DNA of 64,000 nt from Nocardia miyunensis NBRC 108239. Its GTDB lineage: Bacteria > Actinomycetota > Actinomycetes > Mycobacteriales > Mycobacteriaceae. The position numbers and the translations under genes are program-made. The stretch covers positions 1 to 64,000 of the forward strand of contig NZ_BDBQ01000062.1 of assembly GCF_001613065.1 (NCBI RefSeq), in the 5' to 3' direction. The first letter of the stretch is position 1; the number at the start of each line of letters is the position of its first letter. The notes below the pieces were generated by a model. It had not been told where the DNA came from. It was given only the letters and a program-made list of their open reading frames with translations, and did no database searches. This document shows positions 1 through 9,225 of the stretch, piece after piece.

Positions 1-2
1 CG

Positions 3-2276
3 GCCGGGTGGCAGCGGGCGGTCGCCGCCGTGCGGTTGCGGCCCGGCGACCGGGTGCTGGCCGCGCGCTCCAGTTACGTCAGCAGCGCGCTGCATCTGCT
101 GAGCCTGGAGCGGGAGACCGATATCCGGGTCGAGCTGCTGGACGTCGCGCCGGAGGGCGGCGTGGACCTGGACGCGCTGCGTCTGGCGCTGCGGCGCGGA
201 CGGGTCGCGCTGGTCACCGCCGCGCATATGCCGACCTCCTCCGGACTGGTGGAACCGGTCGAGCAGATCGGCGCGCTGTGCCGCGAGGCCGGCGTACCGT
301 TCCTGCTCGACGCGACCCAGTCACTCGGGCAGCTCGATGTCGACGTGCATCGCATCGGCTGTGATCTGCTGGTGTCGACCGGCCGGAAATTTCTGCGCGG
401 GCCGCGCGGCACCGGACTGCTGTACGCGTCGGCGCAGCTGGTGGACCGGCTCGAGCCGATCTCACCGGATGTGCGTGGCGCCCAGTGGATTCGGGAACGC
501 GAGTGGACCCTCGCACCAGGGGCCCGGCGATTCGAACTGTGGGAGGCCGCCCACGCGCTGCGCCTCGGACTCGGCGCCGCCCTCGCCGATTTCACCGCCC
601 TGGGCACCGCGCCGATCGCGGCCCGCATCGCCGGTCTCGGCACCCGGATCCGCGCGGAGCTGTCCGGCGTCCCCGGCGTGCGGGTGGTCGACCCGCCGGC
701 GGCCGGCGGCGGCATCGTCACCTTCGCGGTGTCCGGAATCCCCGCCGACGTGGTGCGCACGCGGCTGTCGGCCCGCGGGGTGCACCTGGTCTCGGTGCCC
801 GCCTCCCACGGCCGCTGGGATCTGGCCGCCCGCGACCTGCCGGCCGTCCTGCGCGCGTCGGCCCACGTGTACAACGACGACGCCGACCTGTACGCGCTGG
901 TCGAGGCGGTACGAGAGGTAGCGCGCCCGCGTCGAGGAAGGAATCCTGATACAGCAGAACAGGATTCATCCCGCCATCCCGCGAACGACAAGAGCAGGCC
1001 GGAACAAGATCCCGCCATCTCGCCCGCGTCCCGTGGGGGTGGTGCGGGGCAGGCCTCGGTCATCCCGTCCGCGGCGCGCGGGGATAGGTCGGAAATAGGC
1101 CCGGCCGCCATCCGCCGCACGAGCGGGAGTAAGTCGGACAGCGTATTCGATGCGATTGTCGTCGGGCTCGGTGTGCATGGGCGGGCGACGCTGCATGAGC
1201 TGGCGCGGCGGGGGCTGCGGGCGGTCGGCTTGGAACGCTTCCGGCTGGGCCACGAGCGCGGTTCCTCGCACGGCGCGACCCGCATGATCCGGCGGGCGTA
1301 TCCGAATCCGGTGTGGGACAAGCTCGTCGACGACGCGTACGCGAATTGGGCACGGCTGGAACGAGATTCGGACGTCCGGTTGATCAGCACCACCGGCGGG
1401 CTGTATGCCCGCCCACCCGGTGGGCCGGACCTGCTGCGGGGGCCGGGATGCCGAGTGGTCGACGCCGAGGAGGCGAACCGGCTGATGCCCGCGCTGCGCC
1501 TCGGCGAGGGGTGGACCGCGGTCTACGACCCGGCCGCCGGAGTGCTCGACGCCGAAGCCGCCATGCGAGTGCAACTCGACCTCGCGGTGGCGGCGGGCGC
1601 ACAGGTCCGCGACCGCGAACCCGTATTGCACTGGCAGCAGGACGGCGACCTGATCACCGTGCACACCCCGCAGGCCGAACTGATCACCCGGAATCTGGTG
1701 GTGTGCGCCGGATCGTGGATCGGGCAGTTGCTGCCCGAGTTCGCCGCCGAGCTGTCGCCGGTGCGGATCGTCAACGCCTACTTTCCCGATGCCGCACCGG
1801 AACTCTTCGGCCCGCCGCGGCTGGGCGCGTTCTCCGCCGAGCTGCCCGAGGGACTTGCCTACGGGATTCCGGCACTGGACGGTCGCGGGATCAAACTGGG
1901 TATGGACAGCGGACCCGCCATCGACCCCGATGCCGCGGCGGGACCTGCGACAACGTCCGAATCGGACCTGCTGACCTCGGTCGCCGCGCGGCTGTTGCCC
2001 GGCGCGGGCGCGCCGGGCGGACATCTGATCTGCCGCTACACCATGACCGCGGACCGGCGATTCCTGGTGGGCGCGGCGCCCGGCAGGACCGGCGTGTACC
2101 TGGTCGGCGCGTGCTCCGGACACGGTTTCAAATTCGCCCCGGCACTCGGCGTCGCGCTGGCCGACATGATCACCGGACGTCCCCGTGACGACCTGGCCTT
2201 CCTCGCACCCGGCAGATTCCCGCGCGACCGGCAGCCGCAGAGCGTCGCCGCTCGGCATCCGGGCGGTCCGGCATGA
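3..2276 (+). CDS. Class-V aminotransferase fused to sarcosine-oxidase-like FAD oxidase (5' partial)
   Basis: The reading frame is open to the window edge, so the true start lies upstream; numbering here is from the first GTG (30). Residues 1 to ~297 are a PLP-dependent class-V aminotransferase/desulfurase-like domain, with the probable PLP lysine K120 in STGRKFLRG and DATQSLGQ before it. Residues ~298-371 are a low-complexity linker. From ~372 there is an FAD/NAD-binding domain (GLGVHG) of the monomeric sarcosine oxidase/N-methyltryptophan oxidase family, with GSSHG, GACSGHGFK and C668 in CRYTMT, which aligns with the covalent-FAD cysteine of MSOX. Such enzymes oxidise secondary amines to imines with H2O2 release. 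The fusion of the two folds is unusual; a read-through of two formerly separate genes is possible. First gene of the amine operon. Confidence 0.75.
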   Translation, partial: AGWQRAVAAVRLRPGDRVLAARSSYVSSALHLLSLERETDIRVELLDVAPEGGVDLDALRLALRRGRVALVTAAHMPTSSGLVEPVEQIGALCREAGVPFLLDATQSLGQLDVDVHRIGCDLLVSTGRKFLRGPRGTGLLYASAQLVDRLEPISPDVRGAQWIREREWTLAPGARRFELWEAAHALRLGLGAALADFTALGTAPIAARIAGLGTRIRAELSGVPGVRVVDPPAAGGGIVTFAVSGIPADVVRTRLSARGVHLVSVPASHGRWDLAARDLPAVLRASAHVYNDDADLYALVEAVREVARPRRGRNPDTAEQDSSRHPANDKSRPEQDPAISPASRGGGAGQASVIPSAARGDRSEIGPAAIRRTSGSKSDSVFDAIVVGLGVHGRATLHELARRGLRAVGLERFRLGHERGSSHGATRMIRRAYPNPVWDKLVDDAYANWARLERDSDVRLISTTGGLYARPPGGPDLLRGPGCRVVDAEEANRLMPALRLGEGWTAVYDPAAGVLDAEAAMRVQLDLAVAAGAQVRDREPVLHWQQDGDLITVHTPQAELITRNLVVCAGSWIGQLLPEFAAELSPVRIVNAYFPDAAPELFGPPRLGAFSAELPEGLAYGIPALDGRGIKLGMDSGPAIDPDAAAGPATTSESDLLTSVAARLLPGAGAPGGHLICRYTMTADRRFLVGAAPGRTGVYLVGACSGHGFKFAPALGVALADMITGRPRDDLAFLAPGRFPRDRQPQSVAARHPGGPA

Positions 2277-2330
2277 CTGCCCACCGGCTGCCCGAATCAT
2301 GTAATCCCCATCCGATCAGGAGGTCGACTC

Positions 2331-2984
2331 GTGTATCTCGATCCGCAGAAAGCCCTCGACATCTCGATGCCCATCCATCCGGGCATGCTGCACTGGGGCC
2401 GGCGCCCCGAGATGGAAATCGTGGAGTCCCGGTCGGCGGGGCTGCCCTCCAATGTCAGCCGCTGGCGGATCGGCGCGCACACCGGAACCCACATCGATGC
2501 CCCGGCGCATTTCATCGATGGCGGCAGAACCGTTGACCAGCTCGATCTTTCGGCATTGATCGGCCCGGCGCGGGTGCTCGACCTGACCGGAGTGCCGCAC
2601 GCGATCACCGCCGCCGACCTCGAGCGCGCAGGACTCGGCGATGAGGGCCGGGTCCTGCTGAAGACCAGCAACTCCGCCACGGTCCTGCGCTCGGCGTGGA
2701 AATCCCCTTCCTGGGTGGGGCTGGCGCCGGACGGGGCCCGTCTGCTCATCGAGGCGGGGGTGAAAATGGTTGCGATCGACTATCTTTCGATCGAGGACAC
2801 CGACCACACCACGCACTGGGAAACCCATCAGCTGCTGTGCGGAGCCGAGGTGCTGATCCTCGAGGTGGCCGATCTGCTGAACGTCGACCCGGGCGTGTAT
2901 TGGCAGGTCTCCCAGCCGATTCCGTTGCAGGGCGCGGAAGCCGCCCCCGCCCCGACCCTGCTGTTCCCGACGGACCAGGTATGA
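2331..2984 (+). CDS. Cyclase family (kynurenine-formamidase-like) metal hydrolase
   Basis: 217 residues with the family signature HTGTHIDAPAH (H50, H54, D56, H60), which binds a divalent metal in KynB-type formamidases and related cyclases. The GTG start has a good AGGAGG eight bases upstream. The stop codon overlaps the next gene's ATG (ATGA), so translation is coupled to the gamma-glutamyltransferase. Family members hydrolyse N-formyl or other amide/lactam bonds; in this operon it may cleave an amide or formamide intermediate of amine breakdown. The substrate cannot be told from the sequence. Confidence 0.8.
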   Translation: MYLDPQKALDISMPIHPGMLHWGRRPEMEIVESRSAGLPSNVSRWRIGAHTGTHIDAPAHFIDGGRTVDQLDLSALIGPARVLDLTGVPHAITAADLERAGLGDEGRVLLKTSNSATVLRSAWKSPSWVGLAPDGARLLIEAGVKMVAIDYLSIEDTDHTTHWETHQLLCGAEVLILEVADLLNVDPGVYWQVSQPIPLQGAEAAPAPTLLFPTDQV

Positions 2985-4462
2985 AACTCCGGTCGCCGCG
3001 AGCGGTTGCGATCGCCGCCCCGCATCGGGCGGCGGTGGCTGCCGCGGAATCCGTTGTGCGGCAATACGGCGGCAATGCCGTGGACGCGGCGCTGGCGGCG
3101 GCCGTGACGCTGACCGTGGTGTACCCGCATCAGTGTTCGCTCGGCGGGGATCTGGTGGCGCTGGTGCACGAGCCCGGCGGCACCGTGCGGGCGATCCTGT
3201 CGATCGGCGCGTCCCCGCAAGATGCGTTGCGGCCGAACGGGTCTCGAATGCCGGGGCAGGGATCGCACAGCGTGACCGTGCCCGGCGCGGTGGCGGGGTG
3301 GCAGGCGCTGGCGGGCTTCGGGCGGTTGCCGTTGGCGGCATCGCTGCGCCGCGCCGCCGAGCTGGCCCGATCCCCGATACCGGTGGCGCCGGGACTCGCG
3401 CGTGCGGTGCGAGATCGATGCGAAGCCGTGCGGGCGGATCCTGGACTGCGAGATCTGCTGCTGGATGCGGACGGCGTTCGCACGGTCCTGCATCAGCCAC
3501 GGTTGGCCCGGACGCTGGAGGTACTCGCCGAAGATCCCGGCGCGTTCTACCGGGGTGCGGTCGCGGACCGGCTGGTGAGTTTTCTGCGCGACCGCGGAAG
3601 CCGGCTGTCGGAGCAGGATTTCGCCGGGCATCGGCCGGATATCACCGCGCCGCTGAGTCTCGAACTGCCGCAAGGACAATGGCATGTCGCGCCACCGCCC
3701 AGTCAGGGCGCGACGCTGCTGGCCGTCCTCGGCCGGAGCGAACGATCCGATCTGCTGTCGTCGTGCCGCCGCGCCGCCGCGGCGCGGGACAGGCTGCTCG
3801 GCGACCCGCTCGCCGGCCCGGTCGACGTGGCCGGACTCTTGCACGCGGATTCCCCAGGGGCGGCGGACCTTTCCCGGCGTGCGGCCGGCGACACCGTCGC
3901 GATCACGGCCGTCGACGCCGACGGATTGGCGGTATCGCTGATTCAGAGCGTGTACCAGTCCTTCGGCGCCGGGCTGTGCGATCCCGCCACCGGAATCGTG
4001 CTGCACAACCGGGCTTCGGCATTCAGCCTCGAGGCCGGGCATCCGGCCGAGTTCGGCCCCGGCCGACGGCCGCCGCACACGCTGTGTCCGGTCATCGGCC
4101 GCAGCGGCGATGTCCTGCTCGCCGCCGGCTGCCAGGGCGGTCGCGCCCAGCCGCAGATCCTCGCCCAGACCGTGCCGCAACTGCTGGATCCCGGCAGCGA
4201 TCCGGTCGCCGTGCTCGCGCGGCCGCGCTGGGTGGTGGGGGCGCGCGATCTGGGCTTCGATGCCGAAACCGTACTGGCCGAACCTGATTCGCGGCCCATC
4301 ACGGGGACGCTCGCGCTCGTCGAGACCGCGGCACCGGTGGACGAGGCCGGACATGTGCAGATCGCGCGGCTGGTGCGTACGCGGCTGGAGGCCGCATCCG
4401 ATCCCCGGGCCGACGGCGAGGCCGTCGTGCTCGGACAGCACGAGAGTAGGGACAGATCGTGA
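2981..4462 (+). CDS. Gamma-glutamyltransferase family protein
   Basis: 493 residues, somewhat short for a GGT. The N-terminal part has GGNAVDAALAAAVTLTVVYPH and SHSVTVPGAVAGW, typical of the large subunit. The expected autoprocessing/nucleophile threonine is T305 in GDTVAITAVD, followed by GLAVSLIQSVYQSFG. No signal peptide is visible, so it should be cytoplasmic, unlike the secreted enzymes. The ATG at 2981 was chosen because it overlaps the preceding stop; the open frame itself extends further upstream. Expected to hydrolyse or transfer gamma-glutamyl groups, which fits the glutamine-synthetase-like ligase at the end of the same operon. Confidence 0.85.
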   Translation: MKLRSPRAVAIAAPHRAAVAAAESVVRQYGGNAVDAALAAAVTLTVVYPHQCSLGGDLVALVHEPGGTVRAILSIGASPQDALRPNGSRMPGQGSHSVTVPGAVAGWQALAGFGRLPLAASLRRAAELARSPIPVAPGLARAVRDRCEAVRADPGLRDLLLDADGVRTVLHQPRLARTLEVLAEDPGAFYRGAVADRLVSFLRDRGSRLSEQDFAGHRPDITAPLSLELPQGQWHVAPPPSQGATLLAVLGRSERSDLLSSCRRAAAARDRLLGDPLAGPVDVAGLLHADSPGAADLSRRAAGDTVAITAVDADGLAVSLIQSVYQSFGAGLCDPATGIVLHNRASAFSLEAGHPAEFGPGRRPPHTLCPVIGRSGDVLLAAGCQGGRAQPQILAQTVPQLLDPGSDPVAVLARPRWVVGARDLGFDAETVLAEPDSRPITGTLALVETAAPVDEAGHVQIARLVRTRLEAASDPRADGEAVVLGQHESRDRS

Positions 4463-6366
4463 GCATGTCGGCACCCGCCGCCACCCGGGCATCCGCCCAC
4501 CCGCTGGATCCGCTGACCGTCGCCGAACTCGGGGCGATCGTCGCGGCCGTCCGCGCCGACGGGAGGGTCGGATCCGGCGCCCGGTTCTGGGGCGCGACGC
4601 TGGACGAACAGCACACGCGCAGCGGCGAGCCGGGCCGCCGGGCTCGCATCGTCGTCCTGGACCCCGACGCGCACCGCGCGTTCGAGGTGGAAGTGGAACT
4701 CGGCGACCCCGCCGCGGCCGTGCGATGGCATCCGCTCGACCCGCGCAATCCGGGCATGACCTCCGAGGAGGCCCGCGCCGCGGTGGCGGCCTGCCGGGCG
4801 GACCCGACGTTCCGGGCGGTGCTGGCCGCCCGCGGGATCACCGATATGTCGCTGGTGATGGTCGACCCGGAGTCCATCGGCGGCTTCGAACCGCCCGAGT
4901 ACATCGGTCGCCGCCTGACCTGGGGCAGCGTGTGGCTGAAGACGTCACCCGAGGACAACCACTATGCACGGCCGGTGCAGGGCGTCGTGCCGATCATCGA
5001 CATGGAACGCATGACGGTGCTGCGGGTGGAAGACCACGGCACGACGCCGCCGGCGAGCGAATCCGGCGATTTCAGCGCCGCCGCGCACGCACCGCGGCCG
5101 GGCCTGATGCCGTTGGACATCATTCAGCCGCAGGGCCCGAGCTTCACCGTGCGCGGCAGCGAAGTGCGTTGGCAGAACTGGGCTTTCCGGGTCGGTTTCA
5201 CTCATCGGGAGGGTCTGGTGCTGCACGAGCTGACCTTCGCCGGACGACCGGTCGTGCGCCGGGCGGCGATCAACGAAATGTATGTGCCCTATTTCGATAC
5301 CAGCGCAACGCAATACCGGAAGAACTTCTTCGACTGGGGTGAGTACGGCGGCGGTCCGCTGACCAACTCGCTCGAACTCGGCTGCGACTGCCTCGGCGTG
5401 ATCCACTACTTCGACGCGGCCGTACTGGGCGGGGACGGTCGACCTCGGGTGATACCCAACGCGATCTGCATGCACGAGGAGGACGACGGGATCCTCTGGA
5501 AGCATCACGACGGTCGCCGCGGCGTCACCGAGGTCCGCCGGTCCCGCACGCTCATCGTGTCCAGTTTCGTCACGGTCGCCAACTACGACTACGGGTTCTA
5601 CTGGTCCCTGCATCAGGACGGCGCGATCGACCTGGAGATCAAGATGACCGGCATCCTGTCGGCCACCGGCATCGATGACGACGAGAATCCGCCGTACGCG
5701 CGGAAGGTGGGGCCGAATGTGGCCGTCACCAATCATCAGCACTATTTCTCCGTCCGTCTGGACATGGCCGTCGACGGGCCGCGCAACCGGCTGGCCGAGG
5801 TCTTCGCCGAACCCGAGCCGGATGCCGCCCTGGATCCGTACGGGAACGCGTGCCGCACCGGTGTGCGGTATGTGCGCCAGGAGCGCGACGGCGGGTTGAC
5901 CAGCGATCCCGCCCGATCGCTGCATTGGCGAGTGGAGAGCGCGGACCGGGTCAACCGGATGGGCGAACCCACCGCCTACCGGCTGTTCGTCGACAGCACC
6001 GCACGTCTGCCGGTGCGCCCGGACAGCGTGTGCGCCCGGCGCGCGCCGTTCGTCGGTAAGCAGCTGTGGGCCACCGCATACGATCCGGCTCGTCGTTACG
6101 TCGGCGGCGAATATCCCAATCAGGCCGAGCCGGGTTCCGACGGCGTGCAGGTGTGGCAACGCGAGAACCGTTCGCTCGACGGCGCGGAACTGGTGCTGTG
6201 GGCAACCGTCGGCTCGCACCATTTCCCGAGGCCGGAGGACTGGCCGGTGATGCCGGTCGCACGGGCCCGGCTGCGCCTCGAGCCCGACGGCTTCTTCGAC
6301 CGCAATCCCGCATTGGACGTGCCGCCACCGTCGCACTGCCACACCACGACCGAGCACTGCCACTGA
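4459..6366 (+). CDS. Copper-containing primary amine oxidase
   Basis: 635 residues, a full-length copper amine oxidase. The self-processing TPQ tyrosine is Y376 in VANYDYGF. The catalytic-base aspartate lies in YVPYFDTS, the copper histidines are in HQHYF and GSHHFPRPEDWPVMP, and the N-terminal substrate-channel domains are present. It oxidises primary amines to aldehydes, NH3 and H2O2. No signal peptide, so cytoplasmic. The GTG start overlaps the GGT stop (GTGA). The C-terminus ends in a His/Thr-rich stretch (HCHTTTEHCH) that might bind metal; this is inference. Confidence 0.93.
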   Translation: MSMSAPAATRASAHPLDPLTVAELGAIVAAVRADGRVGSGARFWGATLDEQHTRSGEPGRRARIVVLDPDAHRAFEVEVELGDPAAAVRWHPLDPRNPGMTSEEARAAVAACRADPTFRAVLAARGITDMSLVMVDPESIGGFEPPEYIGRRLTWGSVWLKTSPEDNHYARPVQGVVPIIDMERMTVLRVEDHGTTPPASESGDFSAAAHAPRPGLMPLDIIQPQGPSFTVRGSEVRWQNWAFRVGFTHREGLVLHELTFAGRPVVRRAAINEMYVPYFDTSATQYRKNFFDWGEYGGGPLTNSLELGCDCLGVIHYFDAAVLGGDGRPRVIPNAICMHEEDDGILWKHHDGRRGVTEVRRSRTLIVSSFVTVANYDYGFYWSLHQDGAIDLEIKMTGILSATGIDDDENPPYARKVGPNVAVTNHQHYFSVRLDMAVDGPRNRLAEVFAEPEPDAALDPYGNACRTGVRYVRQERDGGLTSDPARSLHWRVESADRVNRMGEPTAYRLFVDSTARLPVRPDSVCARRAPFVGKQLWATAYDPARRYVGGEYPNQAEPGSDGVQVWQRENRSLDGAELVLWATVGSHHFPRPEDWPVMPVARARLRLEPDGFFDRNPALDVPPPSHCHTTTEHCH

Positions 6367-6376
6367 AGGAGTCGCG

Positions 6377-7693
6377 ATGCTTTCTCGCGAGGACAACGAG
6401 ACGGTGACCCGCACGGGGCCCGGTACCCCGGCCGGGAAGCTGCTGCGCGCCTACTGGCAGCCCGCCGCGCTGGTATCGGAGATCTCCGGCGAACGTCCGG
6501 CCAAGGCGATCCGGCTGTTCGGCGAGGATCTGGTGCTGTACCGGACCGGTACGGGTGACTGGGCGCTGGTCAGCCGATTCTGTGCGCACCGGGGTGTCGA
6601 CCTGTCCTTCGGCCGGCTCGAGGACGGCGGCCTGCGCTGCCTCTATCACGGCTGGCTGTACGGTCCCGACGGGCGCTGCCTGGAGCAGCCCGCCGAACCC
6701 GAACAGAGCCGATTCCACGAGAAGGTACGCATCGCGGCCTATCCGTGCCTGGAACGCAACGGGATCGTCTTCGCCTATCTCGGCGGCGGCGAGCCACCAC
6801 CGCTCCCCTGCTACGACTGCTTCGTCGCTCCCCAGGAGTACACCTTCGCATTCAAAGGGCTGTGGGAGTGCAACTGGTTACAGGGCGTGGAGGGCGGCAT
6901 CGATCCGAGTCACGTGTCGTTCCTGCACCGGTTCCTCGACGAGGATCCGCGGGAGACCTACGGCCAGCAGTTCCGTGAGGAGGTCGCGGGCACCGGCAAA
7001 TCGCTGTCGCATCTCGTCGGCGAGCACTACCGCCCGGACATCGAGGTCGAACCCGATGAGCACGGGCTGCGCGTGTTCGCGGTCCGGACCCTGCCGGACC
7101 GGCAGCGGCACGTTCGGGTGACGAACCTGGTGTTCCCCAACGCCTTCGTGGTGCCCTTCGGCGACGACCAGGTGTTCTGTCAGTGGCATGTGCCGATCGA
7201 CGACCGCAGTCACTACTGGTACATGATCCTCTACGACTTCCGGACGCCGACCGATAAGGAAACCTTACTGCGACAACGTCTTTCGGCCGTCACACTGCCG
7301 GATTACCGCTGCGTCCGAAACCGGGAGAACGATTGGGGTTTCGATCCCGCGGAGCAGCGTTCGCGCACCTATACCGGGATGGGCCTGGACATCAACGTGC
7401 ACGACCAGTGGGCGGTGGAGAGTATGGGCGCGATCCAGGACCGCACCGTGGAACGGCTCGGGGTGTCGGACCGGGCGGTGACAGCGAACCGGCGATTACT
7501 GCTGCGCGCGATCACCGCGCACGAGGCGGGACGGCCCACGCCGGGCACGGCGACCGATCAGCGGTCCGCGGCGGCGCTGCGCGGACCGCTGGCCGTCGAC
7601 ACCGTCGCGCCCGCGGAAGGCTGGCGGGAGCATTGGCGCACGCGGGAGGCGAAGCGGCGAACGGAGTCGCCATGGGCCGGAGCACTGTCGTGA
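6377..7693 (+). CDS. Rieske non-heme iron oxygenase, large subunit
   Basis: 438 residues. The N-terminal Rieske [2Fe-2S] domain has C69-x-H and CxxH in RFCAHRGVDLSFGRL and RCLYHGW. The C-terminal mononuclear-iron domain has the D-x2-H-x4-H ligands in GGIDPSHVSFLHRF. It resembles phthalate 4,5-dioxygenase/vanillate demethylase-type single-component oxygenases. It needs a reductase, and none is encoded in the window. Strong ribosome site GAAGGAG ten bases before the ATG. Position between the amine oxidase and the GS-like ligase suggests hydroxylation or dealkylation of an aromatic or N-alkyl amine. Confidence 0.9.
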   Translation: MLSREDNETVTRTGPGTPAGKLLRAYWQPAALVSEISGERPAKAIRLFGEDLVLYRTGTGDWALVSRFCAHRGVDLSFGRLEDGGLRCLYHGWLYGPDGRCLEQPAEPEQSRFHEKVRIAAYPCLERNGIVFAYLGGGEPPPLPCYDCFVAPQEYTFAFKGLWECNWLQGVEGGIDPSHVSFLHRFLDEDPRETYGQQFREEVAGTGKSLSHLVGEHYRPDIEVEPDEHGLRVFAVRTLPDRQRHVRVTNLVFPNAFVVPFGDDQVFCQWHVPIDDRSHYWYMILYDFRTPTDKETLLRQRLSAVTLPDYRCVRNRENDWGFDPAEQRSRTYTGMGLDINVHDQWAVESMGAIQDRTVERLGVSDRAVTANRRLLLRAITAHEAGRPTPGTATDQRSAAALRGPLAVDTVAPAEGWREHWRTREAKRRTESPWAGALS

Positions 7694-9198
7694 CGGCGCG
7701 GTCGGTCGACGAGCGGCCGGTCTCCGAGGGCGGTGGCGGTGCACGGATCGGCCCGCACACCGAAGGCGGCGGATTCATCGAACGGCACGGGTTGTGGGAC
7801 GAGGCGCAGTACACGGCCGCGGCACAGTTGCGCCGGGTCGTCGACGAGCAGGGCATCGAGCTGATCCGGCTGTCGTTCTGCGATCAGCACGGTGTGCTGC
7901 GCGGCAAGACCCTCACCCGGGACGCGGTGTGGGCGGCCCTGCGCAACGGGTGCACCGCGCCGTCGACGCTGCTGCTCAAGGACACCTCGGGCGCGACGGT
8001 GTATCCGGTCTTCACCGCGGACACCGCAGCCGGTGTCGCGGCTGGTGCCGGTGACATGGTGCTCGTGCCGGACCCGGCGACGTTTCGCGTGCTGCCCTGG
8101 GCCCCGCGGACCGGGTGGCTGCTGTGCGACATCCATCTCCCGGACGGAGCCGCGGCGCCGTTGTCCACCCGCGCGGCGTGCCGACGGGCGCTGGACCGGC
8201 TCGACCAGCGCGGTTATGCGCTGACCGTCGGAGTCGAGTTGGAGTTCCACGTGTTCCGCCTCGTGCACGACGGCCGGGAGCCGTCCCGCCCGGGTGCGCC
8301 CGGTGAACCCGCGCGGACAGCGCCGCTGACCCGGGGCGCGCAATTGCTGCACGAGGAGGGGCTGGATTCGGTCGACGCGGTCGTGCAACTGCTGTACGAC
8401 GGGCTCACCGCGCTGGACCTGCCGCTGCGCTCCCTCGAGCTGGAATTCGGGGCGAACCAGCTCGAACTCACCCTGGCGCCCTGTCCGGGCCTGTCCGCCG
8501 CCGACGCGGTTGTGCTGTGCCGCAGCGCTGTTCGGCAGCTGTGCCGCCGTGCGGGCCTGCATGCGACCTTCATGAGCCGGCCGCGGGGCGCCGACGCGGC
8601 CTCGGCCGGGTGGCATCTGCATCAGTCCCTGGCGACGACCAGCGACGGCGAGAACGCCTTCACCCCAGAGGATCCCGGTGCGGTGTTGTCGCCGACCGGG
8701 TTGCGGTATCTGGCCGGGCTGCTCCGGCATGCCGCCGCGGCGGCGGTGTTCACGACACCGACGGTCAACGGGTACAAGCGATATCGGCCGTTCTCGCTCG
8801 CACCGGACCGGATCGTGTGGGGTGTGGACAACAAGGGCGCGATGGTGCGCGTGGTGGGCGGCCCGGGCGATCCCGCGACCCGGCTGGAAAATCGTTCCGG
8901 CGAGCCCGCCGCGAATCCCTACCTGTACATCGCCTCCCAGGCGGTGTGCGGCCTGGGAGGCATCGATGCGGCACTGGATCCCGGCCCGCCGACCTCGACT
9001 CCCTACGCCGCGTCCGCTCCCCGGCTGCCCTCGAACCTGATAGCAGCACTGGACGCGCTCGAACGAGACCCGTTGTTCGCCAGCGCTTTCGGGCGCGAAT
9101 TCGTCGACTGGCTGGTGCGGCTCAAGCGGGCGGAAGCCGAGCGCTATCTGACCGAGGTTTCGGAGTGGGAACAGCGTGAATACTTCGGGCTGTTCTGA
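7672..9198 (+). CDS. Glutamine-synthetase-like gamma-glutamyl-amine ligase
   Basis: 508 residues from the ATG at 7672 (GGAG five bases upstream). A GTG at 7690 that overlaps the Rieske stop (GTGA) is an equally good start giving 502 residues. GS features: DQHGVLRGK near the N-terminus, VELEFHVF, FGANQLELTLAP, WHLHQSL for the ATP/metal site, NGYKRYRPFSLAP, and ENRSGEPAANPYLY. Divergence from housekeeping GlnA and the operon context point to the PuuA/GlnA3/GlnA4-like class that joins glutamate to an amine rather than ammonia. The amine is unknown. Last gene of the operon. Confidence 0.85.
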   Translation: MGRSTVVTARSVDERPVSEGGGGARIGPHTEGGGFIERHGLWDEAQYTAAAQLRRVVDEQGIELIRLSFCDQHGVLRGKTLTRDAVWAALRNGCTAPSTLLLKDTSGATVYPVFTADTAAGVAAGAGDMVLVPDPATFRVLPWAPRTGWLLCDIHLPDGAAAPLSTRAACRRALDRLDQRGYALTVGVELEFHVFRLVHDGREPSRPGAPGEPARTAPLTRGAQLLHEEGLDSVDAVVQLLYDGLTALDLPLRSLELEFGANQLELTLAPCPGLSAADAVVLCRSAVRQLCRRAGLHATFMSRPRGADAASAGWHLHQSLATTSDGENAFTPEDPGAVLSPTGLRYLAGLLRHAAAAAVFTTPTVNGYKRYRPFSLAPDRIVWGVDNKGAMVRVVGGPGDPATRLENRSGEPAANPYLYIASQAVCGLGGIDAALDPGPPTSTPYAASAPRLPSNLIAALDALERDPLFASAFGREFVDWLVRLKRAEAERYLTEVSEWEQREYFGLF

Positions 9199-9225
9199 GG
9201 CGGACTCGGCCGGCGACGGATGTCT

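Noticed and set aside
74..1393. Long minus-strand frame opposite the fusion gene
   Set aside because: Arg/Ser-rich shadow of the plus-strand gene, with no known domain; long antisense frames are expected at this GC content.
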